The notes under the pieces were generated by a model that saw only the letters and a program-made list of their open reading frames with translations, ran no database searches and was not told the DNA's origin. DNA of 64,000 nucleotides from Portunus trituberculatus (lineage: Eukaryota; Arthropoda; Malacostraca; Decapoda; Portunidae), in the NCBI RefSeq assembly GCF_017591435.1, contig NC_059294.1:4583501-4647500 (forward strand), in the 5' to 3' direction. Of this stretch, positions 33,595 through 46,010 are shown in pieces (within the stretch, counting starts at the first letter, position 1; every line of letters starts with the position of its first letter). The position numbers and the translations under genes were made by a program.

Positions 33595-34205
33595 ATAGAA
33601 ATAAAATGGAGTATACGATTAAAAATACTTCTCCTCCTCGTCCTCCTCCCACATTTCATATTCGTTTATGCATTCTTCTTTTATTCCCTTTTTTTCCCCC
33701 GTCTTCCTATTTCACTTCCTCTTTCTCTTCCACCTACTTACCTATCCCCTATACGAGAAGTACATTCCTCACACATTCTTTCCTCCTTCTCTCCCTATCC
33801 CTCTTCACTTTATCACACCGTCCCCTCCACCCTATGCCTTATCCTTCCTTATCCTTGGCCTTTCCTCTCTCCGGTACTCTCCAATCTCCATCTCAGCGCC
33901 CTTCTCGTCCCCCTTGAGTCTGCGTTTCAATATCCTTCAAGACGTGCCTCCCAGTGGCCGCAGTTTATTCAAGGCTCCTCCCGTCGGAAGAAAAAGCACG
34001 ATATTTTGGCTCGAGGAAGAATATCGGGAGAAGTTAATATAGTTTAGTTGCGAGAGTATAGTGAAATAGTTATCGTTGTTATTTAAGTAGTTCTGGTTAT
34101 TGCTCTATTTTCTTGTTTTTGTTTTATTTCATTAATAGAAGTGTTGGTATTTTTGGTTGCATTTTGTAGGTATAGAGAGTTCGGTAATAGTGCCATCATT
34201 ACCTG
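33594..34205. other. No gene seen; pyrimidine-rich
   Basis: 33620-33920 is C/T-rich and yields serine/proline/leucine frames that are not credible proteins. 33930-34200 is ordinary. Confidence 0.6.
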
Positions 34206-34340
34206 TGGTAGTAGTAGTGGTAGTGGTAGTGATAATGGTAGTGCTAGTACTAGTAGTAGTAGTAGCAGTAGTAGTAGTAGGAGTAGTAGTAATAGTAGTA
34301 GTAGCAGTGGTAGTACTAGTAGTAGCAGTAGTTGAAATAA

Positions 34341-34385
<45 letters not shown>

Positions 34386-34391
34386 CAGCAT
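34206..34391. repeat. AGT array with AGC and GGT variants
   Basis: About 60 trinucleotide units, pure only in 34341-34385. Confidence 0.95.
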
Positions 34392-34470
34392 CAGCAGCAG
34401 CAGCAGCAGCAGCAGAAGTAACGCGGTTCTTATTGCTACAGTCATTACTAAAATAATTGTTGCACCTACA

Positions 34471-34504
<34 letters not shown>
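34392..34504. repeat. CAG8 / CTG8 inverted repeat with 65-base spacer
   Basis: Eight pure CAG units (34392-34415) and eight pure CTG units (34481-34504) form a perfect 24-bp inverted repeat separated by a 65-base complex spacer. The left arm is preceded by a long AGT array (34206-34390) and the right arm is preceded by ACT units and soon followed by ACT units, so compositional symmetry extends further than the perfect stem. It could extrude as a cruciform or fold in RNA. Confidence 0.9.
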
Positions 34505-34527
34505 TTGACACTACTACAACTATAATA

Positions 34528-34541
34528 TCAATAATGATAAC

Positions 34542-34582
<41 letters not shown>

Positions 34583-34590
34583 CAATAATA

Positions 34591-34631
<41 letters not shown>

Positions 34632-34690
34632 GATAATAATGATAGTGATAATAATAACGACAATAATGATAACAATGATGATGACGATGA
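34528..34690. repeat. AAT array decaying to GAT/GAC
   Basis: AAT units with GAC, AGT and GAT substitutions, increasingly degenerate rightwards. Confidence 0.93.
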
Positions 34691-34846
34691 CGTTAACAGA
34701 AACAGTAAAACCTATGACAATAGTGGAATCGATAATAACAATGCTTGGCAAAAAGATGATCCCGATAACTATGACGAAAATTATGGATGGCCAATGAACA
34801 GATGACGATTACGATTACATCAGCAAGGCAGTAGGTTACTCGTCTG

Positions 34847-34848
<2 letters not shown>

Positions 34849-34921
<73 letters not shown>
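34849..34921. repeat. CA microsatellite, 36 units
   Basis: Pure CA tract. Confidence 0.97.
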
Positions 34922-34923
<2 letters not shown>

Positions 34924-34944
34924 GCCACCAACTTCTCCCACTCG

Positions 34945-35132
34945 CCTCATCCTCCTCCTCCTCTTTCTCTACCATTCTCTTCCTCCTCCTCCACCATCTT
35001 CGTCCTCATCCTCTTTCTCCTCCTCTTCCTTCTCTACCATTGTCATCCTCCTCTTCTTCCTTCACCATTCTCTTCCTCCTCCTCCTCCTCCTCCTCCTCC
35101 TCCTCCTCCTCCTCCTCCTCCTCTCTTTATAT
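34945..35132. repeat. TCC array, partly degenerate
   Basis: Polypyrimidine with two related blocks of the form TTTCTCTACCATT-TC-TCCTCC, then about 18 pure TCC units (35078-35132). Confidence 0.9.
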
Positions 35133-36225
35133 GTTTGCTTCTCGTTTCATTCCCTGCTCTTCTCCCGTCTGGGATATTACTTTCAGTTTTATTGAAGTGT
35201 GGGAATGCAGAAAACGGGAATACTATAGTTGTCTTTTTTCAACAGGAAGGTGGCTCATGTTCGTAGTATTAAACATGGCAGACTCTCCTTAAGGGCTATT
35301 TCTGTAACTTAACTTAGAGGGTTAGTATGTGTTCTTGATCCTCTTGCTGTAATATGAAACAACGTATAGCGATAAAATATTTCCCCATATTCTAGACATG
35401 ATCGCATGAAAAAAGGGAGACTGAATAGATTTTCCAATAGGTAGATAGCGTAATTGTTTAGTGAGAGATACTACGCATGAACTTTTTCGGAGAGGTTTAT
35501 GATCAATGATAGATGCGTCGAATAGCTGGGAAGAAAGTAAGTCGCATAAACGTTTTAAAATACTGTCCTTTAATCCCTTGAATGCCCTGCACTTCATAAC
35601 GAAATGTACACGGAAGATATGTCAACTCCAGTATCTGTGAAATACTCATTAAGTGTTTGCCATACCAACGAGAATTTTTACAAGTTCATATTGATATTAT
35701 ATAAAGGAGACCAATGTGTATTTTTAATGAATTGACAATAAAGGGGAACTACGAGAGGTAAGCTTGTAAAAATAGAAGCTTAAAGAAAACATTGTTATAG
35801 TGGCATTCGTTTCGGAAAAAAAAACATCTTGTGTCTTATTAAATTGTTTAAGGAAAAAAAAATTTTGAAATATCGCCGAAAAAAAATATATAACTATATA
35901 AACAGTGAATGGCACCGGAAAAGAAATTATACTTATGAAACATATAAACGTCAAAATATCTACTTATATACAACGATGTATTGATCATAAGGTATGGGGA
36001 CCTCAGATGCATTCTGGAGAGTCACATAAGTAAGTTGGAGGCCTTAGAGGCATGCTGAAAAGTTTTCCTGGTTAGGGGAGGTCTGGACGGGAGGGAGGCC
36101 TGACACACGACCATCCCAGAGCTCCTCAGGCCCTCCACAACTTGGTATTAAAGCTCCACAAAACTAATAAACTGCCAGAAAACGCTTGTAACACCCCGAG
36201 GCCTGGAACTTGTGGAGCGGGGCCA

Positions 36226-36228
<3 letters not shown>
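35133..36228. other. No gene seen
   Basis: Unique DNA. The minus-strand frame 35322-35597 (91 codons, mixed composition, ends at TTAATCCCTTGAATGCCCTG near 35571) could be part of a dispersed repeat, since that end resembles a TTAA-type terminus. Not assigned. Confidence 0.45.

Positions 36229-36302
<74 letters not shown>
36229..36302. repeat. GA microsatellite, 37 units
   Basis: Pure GA tract; complementary to the CT tract at 36443-36524, 140 bases away. Confidence 0.97.
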
Positions 36303-36307
<5 letters not shown>

Positions 36308-36441
36308 AGAGGATAATATGGGAAGGAGGAGGAGAGGACGAGAGAGCGTGACAACAATACATGAAAACCGTACATTATTTTAGCTCCTTAATTTAGTAAA
36401 TGGAGATAAACAGCAGAGGCCCATTTTTTCCTTTTACGCTC

Positions 36442-36442
<1 letters not shown>

Positions 36443-36527
<85 letters not shown>

Positions 36528-36535
36528 TGTGTGTG
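36443..36535. repeat. CT41-GT5 tract
   Basis: Pure CT 36443-36524 running into short GT. Confidence 0.97.
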
Positions 36536-36773
36536 TTATATATCATTAACGAGAGAGAATTTGGTGTTGGAGAGTGATAGTCTACCTGAGGCACCAATTG
36601 CACTTACTTAACAAGGTAAAGGAGAAGTAATCCATCTTCTCCAGTCAGCAGGCAACAAAAAAAGGGACCATTCTTTCCGATACCAAAGGCTGGACTGGGC
36701 AAGTTCCGAAGCTCCGTGTTTGCGGCATTAAAGTTGGACCTTTGAGAGTCTGGCGGTGCTCCGTTGAACTTCA

Positions 36774-36777
36774 GTGT

Positions 36778-36818
<41 letters not shown>
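36774..36818. repeat. GT tract left of tRNA-like head
   Basis: About 22 GT units with one TATG interruption. Confidence 0.96.
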
Positions 36819-36820
<2 letters not shown>

Positions 36821-36890
36821 GGTGGCTTACTGGTAAAGTGTTTGATTTTCTTAGGAGAGTTCCTGAATTCGAGTCATGTAATAATGAAGG
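36819..36890 (+). mobile_element. tRNA-like SINE head, truncated
   Basis: About 70 bases resemble the tRNA part of a SINE: an A-box-like TGGCTTACTGG near 36825, an anticodon-arm-like stretch, and a B-box-like GAATTCGAGTC near 36866-36876. Beyond this there is no SINE body; GT repeats begin at once. GT repeats also precede it (36774-36818). It is related in plan but not closely in sequence to the SINE at 33278-33548, so it is another family or a very diverged copy. Confidence 0.55.
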
Positions 36891-36958
<68 letters not shown>

Positions 36959-36976
36959 GGAGGCGGGGTGTGATGC

Positions 36977-37007
<31 letters not shown>
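36891..37007. repeat. GT33 and GT14 tracts right of tRNA-like head
   Basis: GT 36891-36955, a G-rich 24-base break, GT 36980-37007. Confidence 0.96.
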
Positions 37008-37009
<2 letters not shown>

Positions 37010-37029
37010 GCGGGTCGGTGTTCGCTAGT

Positions 37030-37260
37030 GGGGCAGGTTTGTGGTGTTCAGGAGGCTGGAGGCACGTGCACTGTTGCCGCTGCCATAATTATCGCAGTCT
37101 GAGTCAACAAAGACACCAAGAGAGCCAATTAGAACCTGGGGACGGAAGAAGAGGAGGAGAAGAAGGAGGAGGAGGAGGAGGAGGAGAAGGAGGAGGATAG
37201 AGTAATTAGAAATAGCTTTTGGCTCCCGCTCAGTTCCAGCCGTGATGATGAAAACACTCA
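37030..37260. other. Complex island, possible regulatory element
   Basis: Contains an E box CACGTG (near 37063), ATAATTATCG, an AP-1-like TGAGTCAA and CCAATTAGAA, then after a GGA array TGATGATGAAAACACTCACG. Unlike its flanks it is not low-complexity. No splice-bounded frame was found. Confidence 0.22.
37145..37197. repeat. GGA/GAA repeat
   Basis: About 17 units, mixed GGA and GAA. Confidence 0.92.
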
Positions 37261-38625
37261 CGAGCTCATAACTGGCCCTAATCCACTCCAGCTACACGAG
37301 GAGTGGGGAGTAGGGAAGTGAGGGGGAAAAAATTGGGTGTAAATAAAAGAAATAGGGAACGGAGAAAAGAGGAGAAAAAAAGTGGTATGCATCTTACGTG
37401 AATTATAATAACGTAGGGAATTAATATATTTGTGCCAGACTGCGACATCTATACCAAAAAACAATGAGATGAGCTATAATTGAGGTGAGGAGGAAAAAAA
37501 GAACGTAAATGAAAGAAATAGATATGACTGAAGTGAGGAAAGGAGAAATGTGTGTAAATTTGTATGTATATAATTGAGGAAGGGAGAAATAAGTGTAACA
37601 AAAAGAAATAGGGAGAGTAATAAGGCAGACGAAAAGAAATATTGGTCTAATAAAAAGTATAAGACGGCTAAGATAATTATGTGCTGTAAGTAAAATCTAT
37701 GTATAAAGCAGGGAAGAAGGATGCAGGTGGGGGTAAGATACATATATAAAAAAAAATAGACTGAATGAGGCGAGAGAAAAAAAAACATCGTATGAAAATG
37801 AAAGAAAAGGTAGAGAAAAAGGTGACAAAAAGAAATGTGCCTCTTAAGTAATAAAGAAAAACATGTAAATGAATTAGAGTAAGATACTAAAAAAATAATG
37901 ATGAATGAATCTATGAAAAAAAAAGTAAAAAATGCTTTGATTAAAACAATTTTTGTTTTGTTTTTTTACTTATGTAAATATTTGGAATAGGTATAAAAAG
38001 CGTTCATTATATATCCACTGATTTTTTCTCCCACAGATAATAAACATTCAGAAGTATTCAGTACGAAGATAGATGTATAAATAGCAAATACAAGCCTTTT
38101 TTTCAGTACTCATTTAACAGTTTAATTTTCCCACAGTCAAAGGTCCGGGATCCCTCATTACAGTCCTCAGGGGAAGTCATTACTGCCCTTTCCTCCTCCT
38201 CATCTGCCACCCTCTCCTCTTCTCCCTCAATCATTCCCTCTCCCATACAACTCCATCTCCTTTACTCCGTGTCATAATTTCCCTCTCACTGGTTACTTGC
38301 TCATAACACCCCATCTATCATGCCACTAGAACTCATACCTTCATACCATCGCTATCTTTCTCCTCTTTTCCACTCCTTATTCATACCTGCTATCATTGTC
38401 AAGTCTCTCTTATATCCATTCCTGGGGTTAATTGTACTGCACCATTCATCAAACCACTGTCCGACTCATACCCTCATACCATTTTCATTTTTTGTCTACT
38501 CCATTGCCATACTTTCTCATACTGGTCTCTCATAATTTTCGTCCACTAGTTGTTAATACCGCTCAATCTATCACTCTACTGTCAGATTCATATTCCCGTG
38601 ACATCGCTGGCATTTTCTCCTGTTT

Positions 38626-38627
<2 letters not shown>
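37261..38627. other. No gene seen
   Basis: 37300-37900 is purine-rich with loosely recurring words such as GTAAATGAAAGAAATAG and GGAGAAAT-GTGTAA, suggesting a very decayed tandem repeat. 38130-38620 is C/T-rich with recurring CTCATACC-TTCATACCAT words (38331, 38466). Confidence 0.5.

Positions 38628-38680
<53 letters not shown>
38628..38680. repeat. CT microsatellite, 26 units
   Basis: Pure CT tract. Confidence 0.97.
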
Positions 38681-38682
<2 letters not shown>

Positions 38683-39022
38683 GCTACTATGATTTTTCAC
38701 TCCCATTTAGTTTTCCTACATGACTTTTCCTCTGAATCATTGTCCTTCCCTTGCTGTCTGTCACTAGTCTCATTTCCCGTCCCACGTCAAAAAATTTATA
38801 CACCACTTCCTTATTACTCTCCTTCACCGATTTGCCCTTCTCACTTCTCAGCCTCTCACTGTCTTCCAAAGCTCGTTCTTAGTAACTCTGTCTTGTATTG
38901 TGTCGAGAAATGTAACTTAATGCTGCTCTTGGCTTTATAAACTCTCGTGATGTCAGATTTAATACTCCACGTTTGTCTGTATTTTTACGGACCAAGTTTT
39001 AATTTACAGTGATATTACCTCT

Positions 39023-39111
<89 letters not shown>
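39023..39111. repeat. GT30-GA14 compound tract
   Basis: GT 39023-39082 joins GA 39083-39111 through TAGA. Confidence 0.96.
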
Positions 39112-39114
<3 letters not shown>

Positions 39115-39301
39115 CGCCTTTTTTGCCGTTTATTTATGTCCCTGCCTTTACTTTTCAATAATGCTTAACAAAAAAAGGATATGATGTACCTTCTATTCTT
39201 GTCGGAGAATGTGGAGCAACAATAGATGGGATATATAAATTTTTTTAACCTCTCAAAATACCATTATGGATTTCATTCCTCTGCCTATATCCTTTGCCTA
39301 C

Positions 39302-40450
<1,149 letters not shown>

Positions 40451-40969
40451 TTCCAAGATCAAAGTGTTCTTCACTTTGGTCAGGGCAAGATTTGTATTCT
40501 ATTTCACATGAAGTTTGTTTTCATTAAATTATTCACACAGCATCAGTCAGAAACTCAGGGTTTTCCAGGCATTCTGCAGTGACCTTTCCAAACTTTTGTA
40601 AGGCAAATTGGGAAGAAGTAATATTCTTGCCAAAAATGTTAAGAAGTGATGCTTGCATTTTTATTTTTATCTATTTTTTAACCAATCAAGACAATGTGAA
40701 GACTTCGTTAATGTTTTCTACCTTTCAGAGAACAAAGATGTTTAAGAAGAATTCCGTTGAGGCTATAGATAGATAATATGAAAGAAGTATAGGTGAAGTT
40801 TACATTAATCATATCTATTTTCGGATCATATTTGTTTTCAGCACATTAAAAGATACATGAAAGCAAAGGTGACGATTAGTTACCCACTGAATCAATAAGA
40901 AAATAATTACGTTAGTGTTTCGTAAACTTTACCATATACTTACTCTTACTAACATCTTTTCTTTCACAG

Positions 40970-41044
40970 GAACGGGCCAAGAGCAAACCTGTACTCCTCG
41001 TCATCTCCCTCGCTGGTGTGAAGGTGTGCAGTCCCGATGGAAAG
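40970..41044 (+). CDS. Candidate internal exon, PTB/PID-domain-like protein
   Basis: Seen: a pyrimidine-rich acceptor ending in CAG (AG at 40968-40969), then 75 bases, then a donor reading AAG/GTAAGA at 41044/41045. Phase 0 gives 25 codons with no stop, including PVLLVISLAGVKV followed by CSPDGK. One other frame is also open but reads poorly; the third has a stop. Family knowledge: PTB/PID domains (SHC, Numb, Dab, SH2D5 type) have a short beta strand of alternating hydrophobics followed by G-(V/L)-K-(V/I) and a polar turn, and this segment fits that pattern. Inference: one internal exon of a cytoplasmic PTB adaptor-type protein with large introns. No neighbouring PTB exon was found in the window, so the introns would each exceed about 20 kb, or the assignment is wrong. 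Base composition is more balanced than the flanks. The reading as an exon is moderately secure; the family assignment rests on a short match from memory. Confidence 0.5.
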
Positions 41045-41398
41045 GTAAGAAAAAGGACGGACAGGAGAGGGAAGAAGTGTAAGACAAGATATTGGTAATC
41101 GTAATGTAGTGGAGATAAAGGAGGAAAGACGGTGCCGGTGATCATGGCGGTGGATATTGACGATAAACATTGATAGACTTCTTGAGGAACACGAAGGGAC
41201 GAGAAGTGGTAGAAGCAACGTGACGAGTAGGAAAAGATGAGTCTGAGTGAAATATAAGACGAAAAATATACCCTTTACTGATGAGAAGAAAGAAAGTGGT
41301 CAGAAAAAATAAGTAAAGGAAGGTGGGTTGATAAAAAGAAAAAAGAAAAATAGGGTTGATAAAAAAAGAAAAAAAAAGAAAGGGTTGGGATTGATTTC

Positions 41399-41399
<1 letters not shown>

Positions 41400-41440
<41 letters not shown>
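41400..41440. repeat. GA microsatellite, 20 units
   Basis: Pure GA tract, preceded by two degenerate copies of GGTTGATAAAAA (41327 and 41354). Confidence 0.95.
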
Positions 41441-41442
<2 letters not shown>

Positions 41443-41499
41443 GGGTAATGGAGAAATGAGAGGAATTGAGAGAGGAAAGTGAGCTGCGTACCTCCTGCA

Positions 41500-41660
41500 C
41501 AGCTACCACCCCCCCCTTCCGCTCCCTGCCGCACCTGTCGATACCATGGGGGAGCTTTGCAATTTAAGCACAAAAGTCTATTACGGCGGTAACTCCCCGC
41601 CGAGGAGAACCACACACCCCAGACTCGGCTTGATTGTGTTCCTGTGTGCTGGAATATGGA
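41500..41660. other. GC-balanced island, possible regulatory element
   Basis: Balanced composition, with GCAATTTAAGCACAAAAG and ATTACGGCGG, between a GA tract and AT-rich DNA, about 500 bases downstream of the best exon candidate. No frame with splice bounds. Regulatory role is conjecture. Confidence 0.2.
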
Positions 41661-42186
41661 TTAAGGAAACTTCAAGGGCGTGTGAATTTTTTTGCAGATC
41701 TTTTTCATCTCAGGGCTCAATTTAACTCATTCACTACTGCTCACGATATCAGAAGTTGTACAGAAACCATCTCTTAAGAATAAATAGGCGTAATCATAGT
41801 AGATTGTTAGGTAGAGACAGTTTCTAACCTTTTTCTACAAAACACACTATAGTTACATACAGGGGCTGCTCCCACGTGTAGGCCAACACCTCAATGAGAC
41901 ATTTTTATAATTGCAATTTTTGTTCCCTAGGATATAAACTAAATCTAGGCTAAAATAAGGTTATTGTTTTGAGAAGGGATTAAATATCTGAACATCACAG
42001 AGTAGTGGTATTTGGATTTGTGCGTTCAGAAGCTTAAACAACTGAGAAGGTACGGGGTGAAATCTTGGATTGTATACAATATCTTGGATTTGTCTTTTCT
42101 CATGGCCCAGCCGCTGTTTTTCAAGTGCAGTATAGTTATGACGTGTAAATCAGGGAATAGTACGATTACACCAGTTCTATTCTGCA

Positions 42187-42241
<55 letters not shown>
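42187..42241. repeat. GT microsatellite, 27 units
   Basis: Pure GT tract. Confidence 0.97.
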
Positions 42242-42242
<1 letters not shown>

Positions 42243-42509
42243 ATTTTAATGAAAAGCAAAAGTTAAAGACTTAAGTTGATTGATTCAAGGAGACAAGTGA
42301 TTAGGTTCAGGATTGGAAAACAATATTTAGAACTGCTCATACATATGTTCTTCCCTAGAAAAGATTCTTTCAAATTTGCTTCATTAGATTTATGCAACAC
42401 ACCTTTATCGGCAGCTTCTGTTTTTTTTTTATTATCTTCACTTATCGTTTTTCTCTCATGTCGTGACATATTCTCTTTTACTAATTTTTTTTTTTCTGTT
42501 CCTTGATAG

Positions 42510-42674
42510 AAAAATAAGAACCCTCTTTATCCTGCATCGTATCCTGCATTGAAAGCACGACTGGGGGAGACTCTTGAACTCATACAGAAGTGCTTGCGGA
42601 AGAGTTCCAGGAAGTTTCTTCTGGACATCGCGAAAGGCTGTAACTTAAACCCTGATAAGACGGAGTTCAGTTAA
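42510..42674 (+). CDS. Candidate terminal exon, unknown product
   Basis: A T-rich tract running into TGATAG (AG at 42508-42509) could serve as a splice acceptor. The frame starting at 42510 has 54 codons and ends at TAA 42672-42674. The peptide is of mixed composition, basic and helix-prone (for example KARLGETLELIQKCLRKSS), unlike the low-complexity frames around it. It is in the same phase as the candidate exon at 40970-41044, but joining them would not continue a PTB fold, so they are probably not consecutive exons of one domain. I do not recognise the protein. A chance open frame of 54 codons is quite possible; confidence is low. Confidence 0.22.
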   Translation, partial: KNKNPLYPASYPALKARLGETLELIQKCLRKSSRKFLLDIAKGCNLNPDKTEFS

Positions 42675-43978
42675 GCATTTTTTATTCCAAAGGATGGAGT
42701 GAAATAAGTTGCGGAGGGAGGAGAGGACGAAGATGAAAATAAGATAAATGCTAAGGTCGTGCGCTATCGAACTCGTTGCCTACCCAGCCTCTTCTTTCCT
42801 GAATTTTTCAGTCTCTGATGCTTTGTTTTATTCACGCTCTATCTTCCGCCATCGTGTGGCCTTGTTGTAACACTTTGTTTGTTACTACGTAAATACAAAT
42901 CAGTCTCCTTCAGACGATGCACTGTGTCAGGTATCAACACAAGACTTCTGGTGTATATTTACTTATTATCTTTGGCATATAAAAATTGCTTATCTGAGGG
43001 TTTGTTAGTCCTGTCTTACCTATGGTCATCTATTGTTTACTTTCGATCCCTCAGAGCTGCGCGTTTCAAAGCACTATAATGCACGAAATTTTTTCCGTGT
43101 GCTCGTTACTACAACTCATTGATTTTATTCAGATATCCACTAAAAATCCAGAATTTTTATTTTTCCCTTAACATTGCCTGACGACGTGTGGGGAACAGCA
43201 GTTACATTTTCCTACGCTATCAAGATTGCTTATCACTGGTGACAACCAAGTACTTTCTTTCACCTCGCGTAGCTGCCTTGTCCTCTCTCTTCTCTCTTAT
43301 TGCGATTAGTATTAAGATCTTTACTGATTTTTTTGTATAATTTGTTCTTCCTTTCTTTCTTTCTTTCTTTTATGAGGTGAGAGCTGTGATCCATATTTTG
43401 AACCACAGTCCTCTTTCTTCAAGACATCAAAGCCAAAGATTATTAGTAGGATTGTTAAAGATTTTTTTTTTCTTACTACTGATACAGAATTATTGACAAA
43501 CATTCATCAGAACTACGAGGCAGCACATGACCCCTCCTCCCCTAGAGAACTACGAGGCAATTTTCACTACAACCTGTTTAGAGGAAGAAATATGGACCAG
43601 CAACGTTTAAAAATACGGAGCAGTGTATTTCGCAGGGAAGATGGAGGCCCTTTGCGTTTGGTGGTATGAAAATATTCCATCGCGTGTTCAGTTAATATTT
43701 GTTCAATGTCGTCCCCTTCTGTTTCTGCTATTCTTGTTCTCTAATTACGTTAAATCCCTTCTTTCCGCCCTTCCACCCTCCGATTATCCATTATTATTGT
43801 ATGCTGCCCCCTTTTTATTCAGCATTCTCTCACTCCTTTCCCTCCTCTTCCCTTCCATACTTCACTCTGTTTTTGTGTGTGTTTCTTCTTTTATTTTTCG
43901 GGACTTGGTCTTCTGCTTATACTTTCTTTAGTTGAATGTTGGTTTTTTTTTTTTACTTTTTTTGCTTTCTTCTCATCT
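42675..43978. other. No gene seen
   Basis: Unique AT-rich DNA with a short CTTT run (43353-43370) and a repeated word GAACTACGAGGCA (43510, 43548). Confidence 0.5.
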
Positions 43979-44031
43979 TCTTCCTCCTCCTCCTCCTCCT
44001 CCTCCTCCTCCTCCTCCTCCTCCTCCTCCAC
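43979..44031. repeat. TCC array, 17 units
   Basis: Pure TCC tract inside a pyrimidine-rich stretch (43690-44210). Confidence 0.95.
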
Positions 44032-44318
44032 CCTGTACTCCTTATCCTCTTCCTTTTGTCTTGCATCTTCATTTTTTATTTTATTGTCCTCTTCCTCTTC
44101 CTCCCCTTCTTCTATTGTTATTTTACTATTCTTATTTTATTCCTTTTCCTCTTCCTTTTCTTCCTCTTCCTCCTCATTTTTCTGTATTATCCTTCAAGCT
44201 CTTTTTTTTCATATGAGTCATCGAACCAGAATGTTTAATTTTCTCCTTTCATATTCTAAACCCGCTCCCTATTTCTCGAACAAAAACTCTTGAGAACGTG
44301 GATGCAAATAATGCGTAG

Positions 44319-44319
<1 letters not shown>

Positions 44320-44388
<69 letters not shown>
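44320..44388. repeat. GT microsatellite, 34 units
   Basis: Pure GT tract. Confidence 0.97.
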
Positions 44389-44391
<3 letters not shown>

Positions 44392-44773
44392 TGTTCACTA
44401 GCCCATCCCTTTTCCTCATTTCCATATTCTTTGCCACCATGCTCATATCCTACGTTCTGAGTTCGTCCCTCCCTCCTTCCTTCCCTCCTTCCTTCTCTCC
44501 TTCCTTTGCCTCTCCCTCTCACCCTTCTCTCTCTCACATACACGTCCCTCACCTCCCTATCTCTTACCTTACGCTTCGTTGACACATACCACACCCCATG
44601 AGCATATCGCGCGCTGTTCCTCCACGCTCCCTTCTCTACCTTTTCTTCCTCTCCCTCTCCCTTGCCGCTATGAACTGAACAGCACTCTATTCACTTCTTC
44701 GTGCCTTTGGAAGCATTTTCACTTCATGACATTGAGTGTGATGTAATTAAGGGTGAATCGTTGTTATTTTTTT

Positions 44774-44775
<2 letters not shown>

Positions 44776-44808
<33 letters not shown>
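44776..44808. repeat. GA microsatellite, 16 units
   Basis: Pure GA tract just before the four-unit minisatellite. Confidence 0.95.
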
Positions 44809-44810
<2 letters not shown>

Positions 44811-44815
44811 TTACT

Positions 44816-45420
44816 GAATGAAATACTTTACATTTAGCAAGGAGCTTAGAATTACAAGTGACTCATTAGTTATTTGACATATGATATTGTCGTGATGCAA
44901 ATAAGGCTTCTTCATCTAGTATACATGTATATATTTGTTTGGAAAATACCGAGATGAAATATTGTATGTTTAAGGAGCGTAGAGTTGCAAGTGATTCATA
45001 AACTAACAATATATGATTTCAAGTTAATTGGAGAGAAATGTGAAGCAAGATGATGTAAACAAAGGAGTATATTCCTCCTGTACATTAGCTTGCAAGGCAT
45101 TTTTTTTTCTTTTTATGAAGGTTACTGAACTAAATAATATATGTTTAACAAAAAGCGGAGAGTTGCAAGTGGCTGATTAACTGACAAAAGTATACCAATT
45201 CGAAATGATGTGAGAAATGTGAAGAAAGGTGTTGTATTGATGCAAACTTAACTGTATATCCCTCCATATGAAACGTTTGTAAAAGCAGTTTTAAGGATTT
45301 CACCTGATAAGACAATATACGCTGAGTTAGAGTCGTAGACTTACAAATACCTGACTAATTGACACCGTATGATTTTTAAGTTACTGGAAGAATAAATAAA
45401 GGCAAGATGCTTTTTGAAGG
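44816..45420 (+). repeat. Four-unit degenerate minisatellite, 130-180 bp units
   Basis: Each unit carries GAGTTGCAAGTG-like, CTGATTAACTGA-like, ATATGATTTCAAGTTA-like and AGAAATGTGAAGCAAGATG-like blocks in the same order. The anchor block recurs near 44849, 44980, 45158 and 45335. The best copies (2 and 3) are perhaps 70% identical. It is an old tandem array, not a microsatellite. Confidence 0.75.
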
Positions 45421-45699
45421 ATTTCTTTTGGTTTTAAGATGTGTGAGGAGACTTTTCCTTTGATGGAGAGGTGTCTGGAGTGGCAGCTGAGATCCCCTGA
45501 TAATGGAGGAGCCTGTCCCTAATATGATGGAGGGGCAGGCGGAGTGTTGGCAGGGGATGGGTGTTTGGGGTGATGTGATGGAGAGGAGTCTGGGTAAAGG
45601 AGTTCCTTCAATCGTGGATGATGGAAATGCTCATGGTGATTATTTCTTATCTTTATTTTTCTAATCCTGAAGAACACTTAGTAAATATGTATAAAGTTT

Positions 45700-46010
45700 T
45701 TTACTGCTTGACAAGGGAAAAGGTAAAAATTTCCTTGCGTGAAGGGGAAAAAATGGAAATTTCTTTACTGCGTAACAAAGAAAAATGACGATTGAGTTCC
45801 CTTATTGAGACAAGGAAAAAAAATAGAAATATCCTTACTACATGACAAGGAAAAGATCAAAAGCGCCTAACTGCTTGACAAACAAAAGGTAAAAGTTTCG
45901 TTACTCATACACGAGAAAAATTACATAGAAATTCCCATACTGCTTCACCAGGAAAACCACGTATACATTTCCTCAACACGTGACAATAAACTGACATGTT
46001 AGAGTAGAAA
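45700..46010 (+). repeat. Degenerate minisatellite, about 8 units of 35-45 bp
   Basis: A pattern of CTGCTTGACAAGGAAAA followed by a variable spacer and AAATTTCCTTA recurs about eight times, strongly decayed: clear starts lie near 45705, 45763, 45870 and 45940. It abuts, after 280 bases, the array at 44816-45420 but has an unrelated unit. Confidence 0.65.

Noticed and set aside
34083..34751. 222-codon minus-strand Ile/Val/Leu-rich frame resembling a membrane protein
   Set aside because: It is AAT, AGT and CAG repeats read as Ile, Leu and Val; hydrophobicity is an artefact.
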